64,000 nucleotides of DNA from Saccharina japonica (GCA_008828725.1 MEHQ01001114.1:186001-250000), one strand, 5' to 3'. Numbered from the stretch's first letter, positions 54,401 to 60,345 are shown. Translations and numbers: made by a program. The notes: generated from the sequence alone by a model not told the origin.

Positions 54401-54816
54401 TAGGTTTTGATGGGCTTGGAGGCATGCACGCCTCGGGAAGACCGTGACGTTTAGGGTGGCGTCGTCTGTCAAGCCTTGGCATTTTTGTTTTTTGTTTCAT
54501 GTATCCAGTTCCTGCGCTCCACACAGTAGACGCTGCTCTCGTTTCCTGGCGTTTCGATTTGTTCAGAAGCTGCCGCTCCTTCGTCCCCGTTTCCTGTCGT
54601 TTTTGTTGTTTTTTTTGCAATCTTCTTGTTCGGCCGCTGCTTCATTGTTTTTAATTTGAGTCCCCGGATGTTTTCCCTCGCCTATCGACGTGCTGTGTTG
54701 TGCTATATGCTGTGCGGCAGGTTTACGAAGACCTTCGAGCGATGTCTCTGTCCCTCGACGACGTGGCTGAGTTCACAGGGATGCTCGACGAGGACGTGGA
54801 AGACATCGGCTTCTGA
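35567..54816 (+). CDS. GPKOW: GPKOW/Spp2/MOS2-type G-patch and KOW-motif splicing factor (seven exons)
   Basis: The exons are 35567-36484, 40183-40248, 42092-42275, 45642-45887, 47847-48409, 53373-53506 and 54721-54816. All introns are GT-AG and phases agree (0, 0, 2, 2, 1, 0). The product is about 735 residues. It has a disordered N-terminus, a G-patch at about 245-300 (YVDVPVHEFGAALLRGMGW), a first KOW region across exons 3-4, an Arg/Ser/Lys-rich segment, a second KOW block starting WLRANIRVRVV in exon 5, a KOW motif in exon 6 (GGKVIVVRGAERG) and a short acidic C-terminus. In this family the G-patch binds and stimulates the DEAH helicase Prp2/DHX16 during spliceosome activation in the nucleus; plant MOS2 also affects immunity and miRNA processing. 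The total exon length is one base short of a multiple of three, because exon 3 changes frame inside a G-rich run. The protein is much longer than yeast Spp2 and longer than the animal protein (about 480 residues), owing to disordered inserts. Confidence 0.88.
37017..38187. mobile_element. 1.17-kb inverted-repeat transposon in GPKOW intron 1 (family K)
   Basis: The terminal inverted repeats are about 40 bp: left GAGTGTTTGCGCAAAAGTCT then TTTCAGAAAATA; right, reverse complemented, GAGTTTTTGCGCAAAAGACT then TTTTAGAAAATA. A perfect 6-bp ATAATA duplication flanks it (37011-37016 and 38188-38193). A second TGTTTGCGCAAAAG lies inside at about 37099. The interior has CAG/GCA runs (about 37420-37490) and a GC-rich part (about 37700-38010) with a 95-codon frame that may be captured host sequence. 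No transposase is visible, so it is non-autonomous; its superfamily is undetermined. Confidence 0.7.
38338..38612 (-). mobile_element. tRNA-derived SINE (family S) in GPKOW intron 1
   Basis: On the minus strand the head has an A box TGGTCTAACTGGTA (38587-38600) and a B box GGGTTCGATTCTC (38545-38557), both close to the RNA polymerase III consensus. The body follows (GACACCGACTGTCGAGAGCG, GACGAGGGAAGAAAGTGCTG, TCTTCTCGCGATAAAAATGC, GGAGGGAGAGGAGCCTACTT). This is the copy with the best-preserved promoter. Confidence 0.8.
38905..39106 (-). repeat. Dispersed repeat family L, inverted copy
   Basis: It ends with CCACAATCCCGAAGGGGGAT, the reverse complement of the start of the copies at 28350 and 42366. 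Inside it carries GTGGCTACGAGTAGCTG and TTCGTTCATGTGCTCCG. Moderately diverged. Confidence 0.5.
39256..39602 (-). mobile_element. tRNA-derived SINE (family S), second copy in intron 1
   Basis: It is parallel to 38338-38612 but with a longer tail (CCATTTATTATCTTCGCTC, CCCTCTTTAGTCGTAACTC). The head on minus is GTAGTTCAGCAGGTTACCAC ... GAGGGTTCGAGTCTCC, with good A and B boxes. Confidence 0.78.
40183..40248 (+). CDS. GPKOW: GPKOW exon 2
   Basis: 22 codons between the acceptor TTTGAACCCAG and the donor AAG|GTATGT, phase 0 at both ends. The product is a strongly basic linker, RPRKRKPGEKARASDVERRK, at the place where family members carry an Arg/Lys-Pro-Gly-Glu segment between G-patch and first KOW motif. 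The short length makes the exon easy to miss in gene prediction. Confidence 0.72.
40511..40830 (-). repeat. C-tailed short interspersed repeat (family F), full length
   Basis: A G-rich tract (40517-40569 on +) precedes TGTACTCATGTCGTGCACGG, CCCTCGCATCCCTACAATGC, GGACGGAGCACGTTGGG, GCGCGAAGCGCCGTGAGG, CCGCCTCTGAGGCGG and TTTCTGGTGTTGCCACTTCC. Reading minus, the unit is about 260 bp with a C-rich 3' tail. It lies in GPKOW intron 2. Confidence 0.7.
40851..40930 (+). repeat. SINE (family S) 3' end only
   Basis: CCCCGGAACTGAGTTACGAC, AGGGAGGGAGAAGGAGAAAG and GATAATAAATGGGATGG match the SINE tail at 10.85 and 39.3 kb in reverse. Head and body are absent, consistent with 5' truncation. Confidence 0.55.
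41632..41842 (+). repeat. Two 5'-truncated family F repeats in tandem, each with a C tract
   Basis: The first piece (41632-41715) reads GTTGTAGGCGTGCGAGGGTC ... GACATGAGTACACCG then C-rich. The second (about 41716-41842) starts at GCCTGGTTGGTGAAAACCC and ends GACATGAGTACACCC then C11. Both share the same 3' end but begin at different points. Confidence 0.6.
42092..42275 (+). CDS. GPKOW: GPKOW exon 3 (first KOW region, frame change)
   Basis: The acceptor CTCCCTTCAG is followed by IWEDKAREEQ... and MDVVEISGGS in the incoming frame (phase 0). The donor CTGTAAG|GTAAGG joins exon 4 only in the frame that reads MKTQGVPGLNKISVR. The incoming frame hits TGA at about 42230. The two frames meet in the G/C-only stretch 42200-42225. 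One missing base there would restore a 185-bp exon with a continuous KOW motif. This may be a sequencing error in a homopolymer-rich stretch or a true mutation. Confidence 0.65.
42366..42600 (+). repeat. Dispersed repeat family L
   Basis: It starts GGTTCCCCTTCGGGATGAGT and is collinear with 28350-28580 through CGTACGAGCCACTCGTA, GGAACGAAGAACACG and AATCTTGAAAGC. Lies in GPKOW intron 3. Confidence 0.55.
42660..42960. repeat. Minisatellite, unit 15 bp
   Basis: About 20 copies of CAGATAGATCATCCA with T/C and A/T variants. It yields an Asp/Leu/Ser-rich open frame on minus that is not a gene. Lies in GPKOW intron 3. Confidence 0.85.
43848..43985. repeat. Minisatellite, unit 9 bp (CTTGACACG)
   Basis: About 15 units with C/T and A/G variants. 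Open frames across it (DTL repeat on +, SVS/VKR repeats on -) are artefacts. Confidence 0.88.
44119..44366. mobile_element. Repeat family H with iterated TATAGTGCCGG ends
   Basis: Six units of about 20 bp (CTATAGTGCCGGTATGCC) lead into GCGCCAGCCAACAATACCGG and CACACTGACGAATCCCATC, then AACCGGCACTATAGAGG. The last word is the inverted form of the first unit. A second, longer member lies at 51341-51803. This looks like a transposon with repeated, inverted end sequences. Confidence 0.55.
44600..44748 (+). repeat. Family G and family F fragments joined at C tracts
   Basis: G fragment: TGCTCCGTCTCGAAAGGGAT to AACAAATGAGTACA then C10. F fragment: TATGTGTCTATGGTCATACG to GGCATGAGTACA then C12. Both are cut at the 5' side and keep the 3' end with its C tract. 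Confidence 0.62.
45642..45887 (+). CDS. GPKOW: GPKOW exon 4
   Basis: The acceptor ACTCCACCAG is followed by G completing an Arg codon. 81 full codons follow, ending in AG before the donor GTGGGT (phase 2). It starts MEESGETTIVDKASLSRV, which closes the first KOW region, then becomes Arg/Asp/Ser-rich (RRRDDGASGDRERGGD, SRNRSRSRS). Joined to exon 5 the AG|G codon reads Arg with no break. Two acceptor-like duplicates lie upstream in the intron, at about 45087 and 45212. Confidence 0.78.
45950..46290. repeat. GATATCACTGAT minisatellite
   Basis: Units of 12-24 bp built from GATATCACTGAT and TATATCATT. The unit contains the EcoRV palindrome and the array is partly self-complementary. Both strands are open (ITDDI/MISVIS repeats) but not coding. 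It starts GPKOW intron 4; part of it recurs at 48575. Confidence 0.85.
46137..47763 (+). repeat. Segment duplicated at 48575-50200 (copy 1, GPKOW intron 4)
   Basis: About 1.63 kb repeated with an offset of 2437-2438 bp and only a handful of differences. These include one 1-base indel near 46335, ACTCGG/ACTAGG near 46389, TTTCAGTC/TTTCGGTC near 46488 and two changes near 46545. It contains part of the GATATC minisatellite, a CGGTCGGTTT-rich stretch, the gene-like module at 46980-47597 and a family F repeat with its C tract. Confidence 0.88.
46980..47597 (-). pseudogene. Captured coding module in three copies, one inverted
   Basis: On minus, 47597 down to about 47294 is open for about 100 codons from MAYTHSYPTP, through SAYLCTHTLNNSFGLSSAAA, to AICEMTNHDLRLWVNELKRV. 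The + strand carries two further degraded copies of its last part in tandem (about 46987-47143 and 47144-47293), recognisable as CEMAKHDLRPWANEL and KMVDHDLGLWVNEL. The 47294 junction is therefore an imperfect palindrome with arms of about 57 bp or more. The minus frame runs through the junction, giving a chimeric 162-codon frame. I do not recognise the protein; it is probably a fragment of a host gene family carried by a mobile element. Confidence 0.45.
47590..47770 (+). repeat. C-tailed short interspersed repeat (family F)
   Basis: CGCGCTTGGTGCAAGAAAT, GGTTGGTGAAAACCCTGCGT, CCGGCATTGTAGGGATGCG, ACGGTCATGCATGACATGAG and then a C-rich tract of about 35 bases. Its duplicate ends at the N gap (50200). 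Confidence 0.65.
47847..48409 (+). CDS. GPKOW: GPKOW exon 5 (Lys/Arg-rich linker and second KOW block)
   Basis: The acceptor TGTGGACAG gives G completing Arg. 187 codons follow, ending with the G of a Gly codon before GTGAGT (phase 1). The first part is very basic (KKEKKKKHKKSKS), then Asn/Ser and Asp/Arg-rich, with a (GGA)n-encoded Gly run. From about residue 145 of the exon comes SWLRANIRVRVVHKSYAGGR and VRMDLGDLVLEG, the conserved block preceding the last KOW motif in GPKOW/MOS2. Confidence 0.85.
48574..48574. other. Single ambiguous base at the start of the duplicated segment
   Basis: An n lies exactly where the unique intron sequence (CCAGGGGCTT) meets copy 2 of the 1.63-kb repeat, as expected for a joined contig edge. 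Confidence 0.85.
48575..50200 (+). repeat. Segment duplicated from 46137-47763 (copy 2, GPKOW intron 5)
   Basis: Near identical to copy 1 over its whole length, in direct orientation. It is bounded by the single n at 48574 and the 300-N gap at 50201. Its right end stops inside the C tract of the F repeat, a typical assembly break point. It therefore repeats the captured module (49424-50034) and the F repeat (50027-50200). It is probably an alternative haplotype or misplaced contig rather than a real duplication. Confidence 0.85.
50201..50500. other. Assembly gap, 300 N
   Basis: A run of exactly 300 n. Open frames crossing it are meaningless. It lies in GPKOW intron 5, so the true intron length is unknown. 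Bases 50501-51340 beyond it contain no recognised gene. Confidence 1.
51341..51803. mobile_element. Repeat family H, second member with a longer interior
   Basis: TAGTGCCGGTATGCCCTCTA and GCGCCAGCCAATATTACCGG match 44119-44366. After about 250 bp of AT-rich sequence the right part returns as CAACCGGCACTACTCCGC, CCGCACTGACGCTGCCAAGC and CCGGCACTATAGAGAG. The ends are again iterated inverted TATAGTGCCGG words. Confidence 0.5.
51880..51963. mobile_element. Short foldback element (family E-like)
   Basis: GGTAAATAGAACCTACGGTA pairs with ATTTGGTTCTATTTACTAG. The right half (ACCAAAACTATTTGGTTCTA) recurs at about 52130-52160. Confidence 0.45.
53160..53321 (+). repeat. C-tailed short interspersed repeat (family G), full length
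   Basis: TTTGGAATATATGGAAACAA, GCGCCCAAATGTTGGAGGTG, GTGCTCCGTCTCGAATGGGA, GTCAATGGTCAAATGAC and AACAAATGAGTACCCCCC, ending in a C-rich tract of about 17 bases. It lies just before GPKOW exon 6. Confidence 0.68.
53373..53506 (+). CDS. GPKOW: GPKOW exon 6 (last KOW motif)
   Basis: The acceptor TTTTGGCAG is followed by GC completing Gly, then 44 codons to the donor CAG|GTAGGC (phase 0). The product reads KQRHLETVLPARGGKVIVVR, then GAERGVTGKLLAKDKDRQTA, a clear KOW motif with the LETVLP lead-in typical of GPKOW. Confidence 0.87.
53640..53985 (+). mobile_element. tRNA-derived SINE (family S) in GPKOW intron 6
   Basis: The head has TATGTAGCAGTTAACC (A-box-like) and GGGATTCGAGTCTGACTCC (B box). 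The body follows with ACTGTCGAGAGCGCC, GACGAGGGAAGAAAGTGCTG and CCCCGGATCTGAGTTTACAA, and a tail ending GATAATAAATGGGACGG. It is the only long copy in the sense direction of GPKOW. Confidence 0.72.
54042..54208. repeat. Left arm of a long inverted repeat
   Basis: About 167 bp from GTACAAACCGACCCCGCGAG to GGCGTTTCGTTTACGGTG. It is the near-perfect reverse complement of 55541-55708. Lies in GPKOW intron 6. Confidence 0.82.
54721..54816 (+). CDS. GPKOW: GPKOW exon 7 (C-terminus)
   Basis: The acceptor GTGCGGCAG leads into 31 codons and TGA. It starts VYEDLRAMSLSLDDVAEFTG and ends in an acidic DEDVEDIGF. The Asp-Asp-Val-Ala-Glu-Phe segment matches the short helix that closes GPKOW proteins. The exon lies between the arms of the long inverted repeat. 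Confidence 0.8.
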   Translation, partial: VYEDLRAMSLSLDDVAEFTGMLDEDVEDIGF

Positions 54817-54889
54817 AACCCCAAAATATGCCCGGGTGTTAAGATCTGCCGTCATGAGCGGAAGAAAAAGCCTTCCAAGAACATTTTTA

Positions 54890-55225
54890 AGGGGGGGGGG
54901 GGGTACTCATTTGTTGCTTGTCTTAGTCATTTGACCATTGACCACGCATCCCTTTCGAGACGGAGCACCGGCAGGGGGGGTGTACTCATGTCGTGCATGG
55001 CTGTAGTCGTATGGGCATAGGACCCTCGCATCCCTACAATATTGCCGGGACGGAGCACGTTGGGTTTTTGGTGGTCAGCAACCCGTTCAAGGTGTATTGT
55101 TGGGTACTCATGTCGTGCATGTCTGTAGTCGTATGGCCGTAGGACCCTCGCATCCCTACAATAATGCCGGGACGGAGCACGTTGGGGTTTTGGTGGTCAG
55201 CAACCCGTTCAAGGTGTATTGTTTC
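54890..55225 (-). repeat. Chain of one G and two F repeats joined at G/C tracts
   Basis: In + order: G13 then TACTCATTTGTTGCTTGTCT ... GAGACGGAGCACCG (family G, 54890-54972); G7 then TGTACTCATGTCGTGCATGG ... GTTGGGTTTTTGGTGGTCAG (F); and GGGTACTCATGTCGTGCATG ... GGGGTTTTGGTGGTCAGCAA (F). The two F pieces share a CCCGTTCAAGGTGTATTGTT junction and are nearly identical, so one is a recent tandem copy. Confidence 0.65.
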
Positions 55226-55540
55226 TCGTCCGCCCGAGGACGAAGCTGGTAATTAAAAAAAAGAGTTTACCGGTGCCTAATCCGTCCCAGCTCTCGAACA
55301 AGATTCGTGCATAGCGCCGTAGTTGCGGGTGTGGTTCAGGTGGGTGGTCAAAGGCTGGGACGTGACTGCCTGCGACTACAGGGGCAAGTCTCCGGTGGTG
55401 TTGGGCTGGAGTGTTGCTGTGTTGCTATATGTAATAAGGCGGTGGCGGCAGCAGAAGGCCGCCCAGGCTCGATCGAGAATGTATGAGTGCAGGCGTCAAG
55501 CGGTTCCGACGCTAACAGCCGGCGGCCTCTTAAGGTGGTC

Positions 55541-55708
55541 ACCGTAAACGAAACGCCGCTACCTGGCCTCCTGCTGCAGGGTTACAGGATCACTAAGGAT
55601 TGCTCTTTTTTGGATCTCCCCACGCTGTTTTGTAAGTAAGTCGCGATTTGGATTGTTCAGGAGCGACGCCGCTCGCTCGCTCGCGCTGCTCGCGGGGTCG
55701 GTTTGTAC
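55541..55708. repeat. Right arm of a long inverted repeat
   Basis: CACCGTAAACGAAACGCCGC to GGTCGGTTTGTAC, pairing with 54042-54208 at roughly 90 percent or more by eye. Lies about 0.7 kb beyond the GPKOW stop codon. Confidence 0.82.
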
Positions 55709-57874
55709 ACTGAAACGTCTCAGTTGTACTTTACTATACAAATACGTGAACAAGCAGGACACCACTTTACGCTATACGAATATGATACAAACTACAGTAA
55801 GGTGGCAGCTTCTCTCTCAGCTCTCACTTCTACAACACACGGGGACGTATCGGAACTCGCTCGTACGACCGACGCGTCCAACGAAAACGAAAACAAAAAA
55901 CTCTACAGGACAGCACGCTCCTAAGTTCATTCGGCGCCGCAACACAGAAAAACACTCGTGTACGTACGTACGTACGTACGTATACTGCGTACTAACAGGT
56001 CGCCTCTAGCCGTTAGGTTCGTGGCCCGCATGACCTGTAGCCAACCGATGATGCCCGCTGGGTGTAAATCAAGTACGAGTAACCGCGTTAGAAATCACGC
56101 GGAAATCGGTTAAACCGCCGCGGTGTATGAAGAAGAGGCTCGGCGCAGCAGGCAGAAGAAGTCCATCTCGACCCAGCGAAGAAGCTCGAACGGCGCGGAG
56201 CAAACACAAAGCGTCCCGTTGGTGCCGTTCCAACCGAAATCTATATTACCCAAAAAAACGTAATCTATGCTAACTCGACGCAAGCATGGGCGAGATGTGC
56301 CGTTAGGCTACTATCCGACGCGAGTCTCCGTCAAATAAAAGCGGTTGGGCCTAACCTCTGCCCCACGCAGCAAACGACGGATCCAGCGTGTGCCAATTTA
56401 CCGTTCATGTTCCAATTTTCAAGAAACAACGAAGGTTCTAGACACCCAAAATGAACAAAATCGCCCTCCAAAAAAAAACGAAACCCCTGATACCTGACAA
56501 CCCTCATTGGCGCCTAGCAGCCGTACCTTGTCCCACGCCCAAGCCGAAACAGTAACTTTAGGTTCTCGATTATCGTTATGTACGGCGGTTGTAAACTACA
56601 CTAGTATAGCGGGCGCTAGACAACGGGCGCTCTCCAAAAGCGCTCGAAACGTGGCCGCTGGCTTCTCGCACCCACATTCTATTGATAATACCGAGGACCT
56701 GCAAGCGATGACAAGAGTTAGCATCACCTCATGGCCGCCTAGCCCGTTCACTATTGCACAATTCCCCAACTCTAATTCCAGCTACTCATAGTTTGGACCC
56801 GAAGTTCCAAGGGCATGTTCGGCATACAGGGCATAATACCCGGGGGATTGTTTGTGGGCGTATATACCGAACTTACCGAAGTGTCGGGTACCGGTATTGA
56901 GGTCGTACCGAACTTACCAAAATGCTCGGTGTAAGGTATCAAGGCCGTACCGAATCTTACCGAAGAGGTATTTACCGAGCGAATGCTCCCGGTATGCTTT
57001 GGCACGTACCCTACCAAGCATACTCCTGGAAAAACTCGGTTTCGCAGTTGAAAAGGGATCCAAAGACAAAAATGGCCACCATCAGCGCATATTCAAGGGC
57101 CACCGAAAAACATGTTTTCCAACCTCACGCGTGGAAGTACGGAAATATACCCGGGGCTCCTAGCATAGCCTGCTGCGGCAGGGGGGGGGGGCGTGACTCG
57201 ACAATTCCATTTCTCGACACCGTTTCATGCGAGGAAAATGTGAGCTTGTCGGTCAGAGACATATACTGGCGCACGCTCTGGCCCTGCCCCCTTCCGAGCG
57301 AAACGGACTGCATACACCATTCATCCATCGGAAACCCGTACACTATTGTATTGCCAACAGCACGCTGTCGATACCATACACGCGCGCGAGGCCCAACAAC
57401 TGTCTCTTCCTACACTATTGGGCCAGCATCACGATGCTGATGTTGTGCGCGCGAGGCCTATAACCAAGAAGGGGTCGCCCGGCGCCGGACTGCCAAAAAG
57501 GGAAGCATCCACGTGCCGACGGCGAATACAATACATGGCCAAGGGTGGCCGGCAAAGTTCCAAACAAACAGAAAGTAGGCACCTCATGGGGCCAGTTTTA
57601 CAATCGGGAAAAGCAAGGTGGCCCCTGTTGTTGCCTGGGGCCAACCGTAGTCCCTTGTCCGCCTCGACGCGCGAGGAGAGGGCTCCAACAAGAAGAAAAA
57701 AAACGGCCGACAGCAGTTGCAGCGCTAGACTCCTCCCCTTCGAATCATAAAACGACGCCCCGGTACTACTCGTATACATGCATACTGTACACTTGCGGAG
57801 AGCACAGCCCTATGTCCCCTCGTTAAACCAACCGGACCTCAAACAGCACGTCGAGCGCTAGCATCAGAATCATT
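55709..57874. other. Stretch without a recognisable gene
   Basis: It contains a (TACG)n run near 55960-55982. From 56860 to 56990, several repeats of TACCGAACTTACC(G/A)AA occur. Open frames up to 172 codons have no known domain. Confidence 0.3.
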
Positions 57875-57967
57875 GAACCCGACGTGCTCCATCCCGGCGT
57901 TGTAGGGATGCGAGGGTCTATGGTCACACGACTACGGCCAGGCTCGACAGGAGGGCACCCCCCCCCT
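57875..57967 (+). repeat. Family F repeat, 3' part
   Basis: GACGTGCTCCATCCCGGCGT, GTAGGGATGCGAGGGTCTAT, GGTCACACGACTACGGCC, then a changed end followed by C9. Confidence 0.5.
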
Positions 57968-58060
57968 TCTCAACCTTCCCACCGGAGGTGATCTCAACAG
58001 AGATTGTCCCGCTCGGGGGAAGCGCTACGAAAAGAAAACTAACCTTCGCCGCCCAGTGCG

Positions 58061-58113
<53 letters not shown>
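58061..58113. repeat. Poly(C) run, 53 bases
   Basis: Uninterrupted C53 on + (G53 on -), 167 bp beyond the 3' end of the RING-CH gene. Such a run can form i-motif or G-quadruplex structures and is prone to length errors in sequencing. Confidence 0.92.
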
Positions 58114-58279
58114 ACCAGCTAGCCACCACGCGACCCCACCATAGGGGAACTAGTGTCCGGCAGACTGCCGTTTCGAGGGCACCTGCGACCCCCATCACTT
58201 GCTCCCTCCGCGTTCCCCGCAGCCGTTGCCTCAGGGCTCCCGAACCTCCCGGAAGGGCCTTTCCTCGCGCGTTAACAGT

Positions 58280-59302
58280 TTAGTTTCCGAACTGGCGTAA
58301 CCTGCTCAAACATTCCTCCAGGCTCTGCCACTTGTCCTCGCTCGCCCTCGCTTCCCTCGCGTCGCTGTCTTCTGGGCTTTCGCCGTCGTTGGCGCTGCTG
58401 TGGCTGACCTCGTTCTCCTCTAAACCCGACGCCCCCTCACCCTCCTCCTCTAACCCCATTGCCTCCTCCTCTTCCAACTCGGACCCCTCCTCCGGGACTT
58501 CGTTTTCGTCGCCGCTGCTTTGGCTGGCCGCGTCATCCCCCAACCCCAACCCCTCGACTTCGTCGTCGTCGCCGCTGCTGTGGCTGGCCGCGTCATCCTC
58601 CTCCTCCTCCTGCTCCTCCTCTTCCTCCTCCTCCTCCTCCTCTTCCTTCTCCTCCTGCTCCGACACCAACCCCTGCCCCCCCCCCACCCCCCCCGGCTCC
58701 CCCTGCGCCTCTTCAATCTCCCTCTCTTCCCGTTCCCCCCCTCCCCGCTGCTCCTCTTCCTCGTTAGCACCGCCGTTGCCATCTTCAGAGCCAATACCAA
58801 GAACGCCACTCTCGTCGTCGGCACTGTTGCTGCCGCTGCTGCTGCTGCTATTGCTGCTGCTGCTGTTGCGGCTGCGGCTGCGGCTGCGGCTGCGGCTGAT
58901 GCTGCGGCTGCGGCTGCGGCTGCGGCTGCGGCTGCGGCTGCGGCTGCGGCTGATGCTGCCGCTGCCGCTGCCGCTGCCGCTGCCGCTGTTGATGTTGACT
59001 CTACTGACGCTGCTGGCATCGCCATCGTCTATCCGGCTCTCATCACGGTGGAACTTGAGGGTCGCCGTGAGCCCCCTCCGCCTCGTCTTCTCGAAGAGCA
59101 TCGGCGAGTGGCACATGTCGCACTTGTCCTTCCCGAGGCAGATCTTGGAGAAGATGCAGGCCGAGTGGGCCTTCTGCACGACGGTGCACCGGCAGCGCCA
59201 TGAAAGCACCCCGAACTTGCTGGTGCCGACGTTGTTCAGCAGGGGCTCGAGGCAGATGTAGCAGTTCTCGACGATATCGGCGAACTTGGCGTTCTCTGCC
59301 AT
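58280..59302 (-). CDS. RING-CH (RINGv) zinc-finger protein with Ser-Arg and acidic repeats
   Basis: A 340-residue open frame. Near the N-terminus is a C4HC3 pattern: C14-x2-C17, C37-x-C39, H46-x2-C49, C61-x2-C64. This is the spacing of RING-CH (RINGv) fingers, which bind two zinc ions and recruit E2 enzymes in ubiquitin ligases of the MARCH type. Unlike MARCH proteins it shows no transmembrane segments. Downstream are a Ser-Gly stretch, a long Ser-Arg dipeptide tract (encoded by a GCTGCG/CGGCTG hexanucleotide repeat, about 58865-58985), a Ser/Asn run, a Glu-rich block, and three imperfect copies of an acidic DDAASxSSGDxxEV unit. The start follows the family, with the finger close to the N-terminus. 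Open antisense and other-frame ORFs here are by-products of the repeats. Ubiquitin-ligase activity is inferred from the domain only. Confidence 0.75.
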   Translation of the reverse strand: MAENAKFADIVENCYICLEPLLNNVGTSKFGVLSWRCRCTVVQKAHSACIFSKICLGKDKCDMCHSPMLFEKTRRRGLTATLKFHRDESRIDDGDASSVSRVNINSGSGSGSGSGSISRSRSRSRSRSRSRSRSISRSRSRSRSRNSSSSNSSSSSGSNSADDESGVLGIGSEDGNGGANEEEEQRGGGEREEREIEEAQGEPGGVGGGQGLVSEQEEKEEEEEEEEEEEQEEEEDDAASHSSGDDDEVEGLGLGDDAASQSSGDENEVPEEGSELEEEEAMGLEEEGEGASGLEENEVSHSSANDGESPEDSDAREARASEDKWQSLEECLSRLRQFGN

Positions 59303-59551
59303 GAAGGAGGCGACCTGGACGGCGGCGGCATGCGATACACGGTTTCAGGTCAAGGGGTTCCGCACGCACGAGGTCTGACGCATAGGTCTACAGTAGTCTA
59401 CAGCAGTAGCAGCAGGCGTTCCAGGAATTTCCCGAGACATGTGCACATCCTACATGCATACTGATCAAGCGACTTGGCAGGGGGTCGAACATGAAGCATC
59501 TGTGAACGCGTGTGGAACCTAACATAGGAACCCTTGTAGGACCAAGATAAG

Positions 59552-59720
59552 TCAGTGCCAACAGTACCAGTGTCACCAGTGTCACCAGAACAGTACCAGT
59601 GTCACCAGTGTCACCAGAACAGTACCAGTGTCACCAGTATCACCAGTGTCACCAGAACAGTACCAGTGTCACCAGAACAGTATCAGTGTCACCAGTGTCA
59701 CCAGTATCACCAGTATCACG
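59552..59720. repeat. Minisatellite of CAGTGTCAC and CAGAACAGTAC units
   Basis: Alternating 9- and 11-bp words (CAGTGTCAC, CAGAACAGTAC) form a higher-order unit of about 29 bp. It lies upstream of the RING-CH gene and is non-coding. Confidence 0.85.
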
Positions 59721-60071
59721 ATACAAAAAAACATGGCTCAAGTGCGGTATCATCAAGCATTTGGTGCGAGCGCGCAAGCAAGAGGAGCAGTAGTGGCAGC
59801 AGCATGCTGATGCTGCGCGTGTGTCGTGCATCTTCTTGCATTGCATCAACAAGAGTTCAGACACCAGATTTACTACGTAGCAGCGACTCCCTACCCGCGG
59901 CCACCATGAGCGTGGGCTGATTTTGCATCGCTGACAGACCCTAAAATGTAATCACCATCCGTTTTTTTTCGCGTCTCCACTCTCAAGCCCCAACGGGGCT
60001 GTAACAGGTGCGCAAAGGAGAGGGCCAGTTGCCCAGCTACTTCATACGTGGACGTATAAATACATGTACCC

Positions 60072-60345
60072 CCGATGCATGCTACGTAGAGGTGTTACCC
60101 GACGAGTACCCGCCAAAAACGGGTACCCTCTTGAATCAGAAAAAAAATACCCGGGTACTCGCGAGTATTTACGTCCATTTCGGGCGGGTACCCGGGTACC
60201 CGTTTAACAGCCGGGTACCCGTCTAACAACTGGGTACCCGGGTACCCGGCACATTATTTATCATGTTTGGTCCTTAACGCTGCAACGGATAAACTCGAAG
60301 AAGGTTGTTCTACAGCATTCGGCACACCAACCCTGTGCCACAATG
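60072..60345 (+). repeat. GGGTACCC-rich repeat (family M), copy 1
   Basis: It starts GCATGCTACGTAGAGGTGTT, like a family A end, then CCCGACGAGTACCCGCC and clusters of GGGTACCCGGGTACCCG, TTTAACAGCC and CATTATTTATCATGTTTGG. It ends CAGCATTCGGCACACCAAC. Copy 2 at 62743-62990 is almost identical. Confidence 0.7.

Noticed and set aside
58332..59261. 309-codon frame on + over the RING-CH gene
   Set aside because: Antisense of the Ser-Arg and acidic repeats; the zinc-finger pattern is found only on minus.
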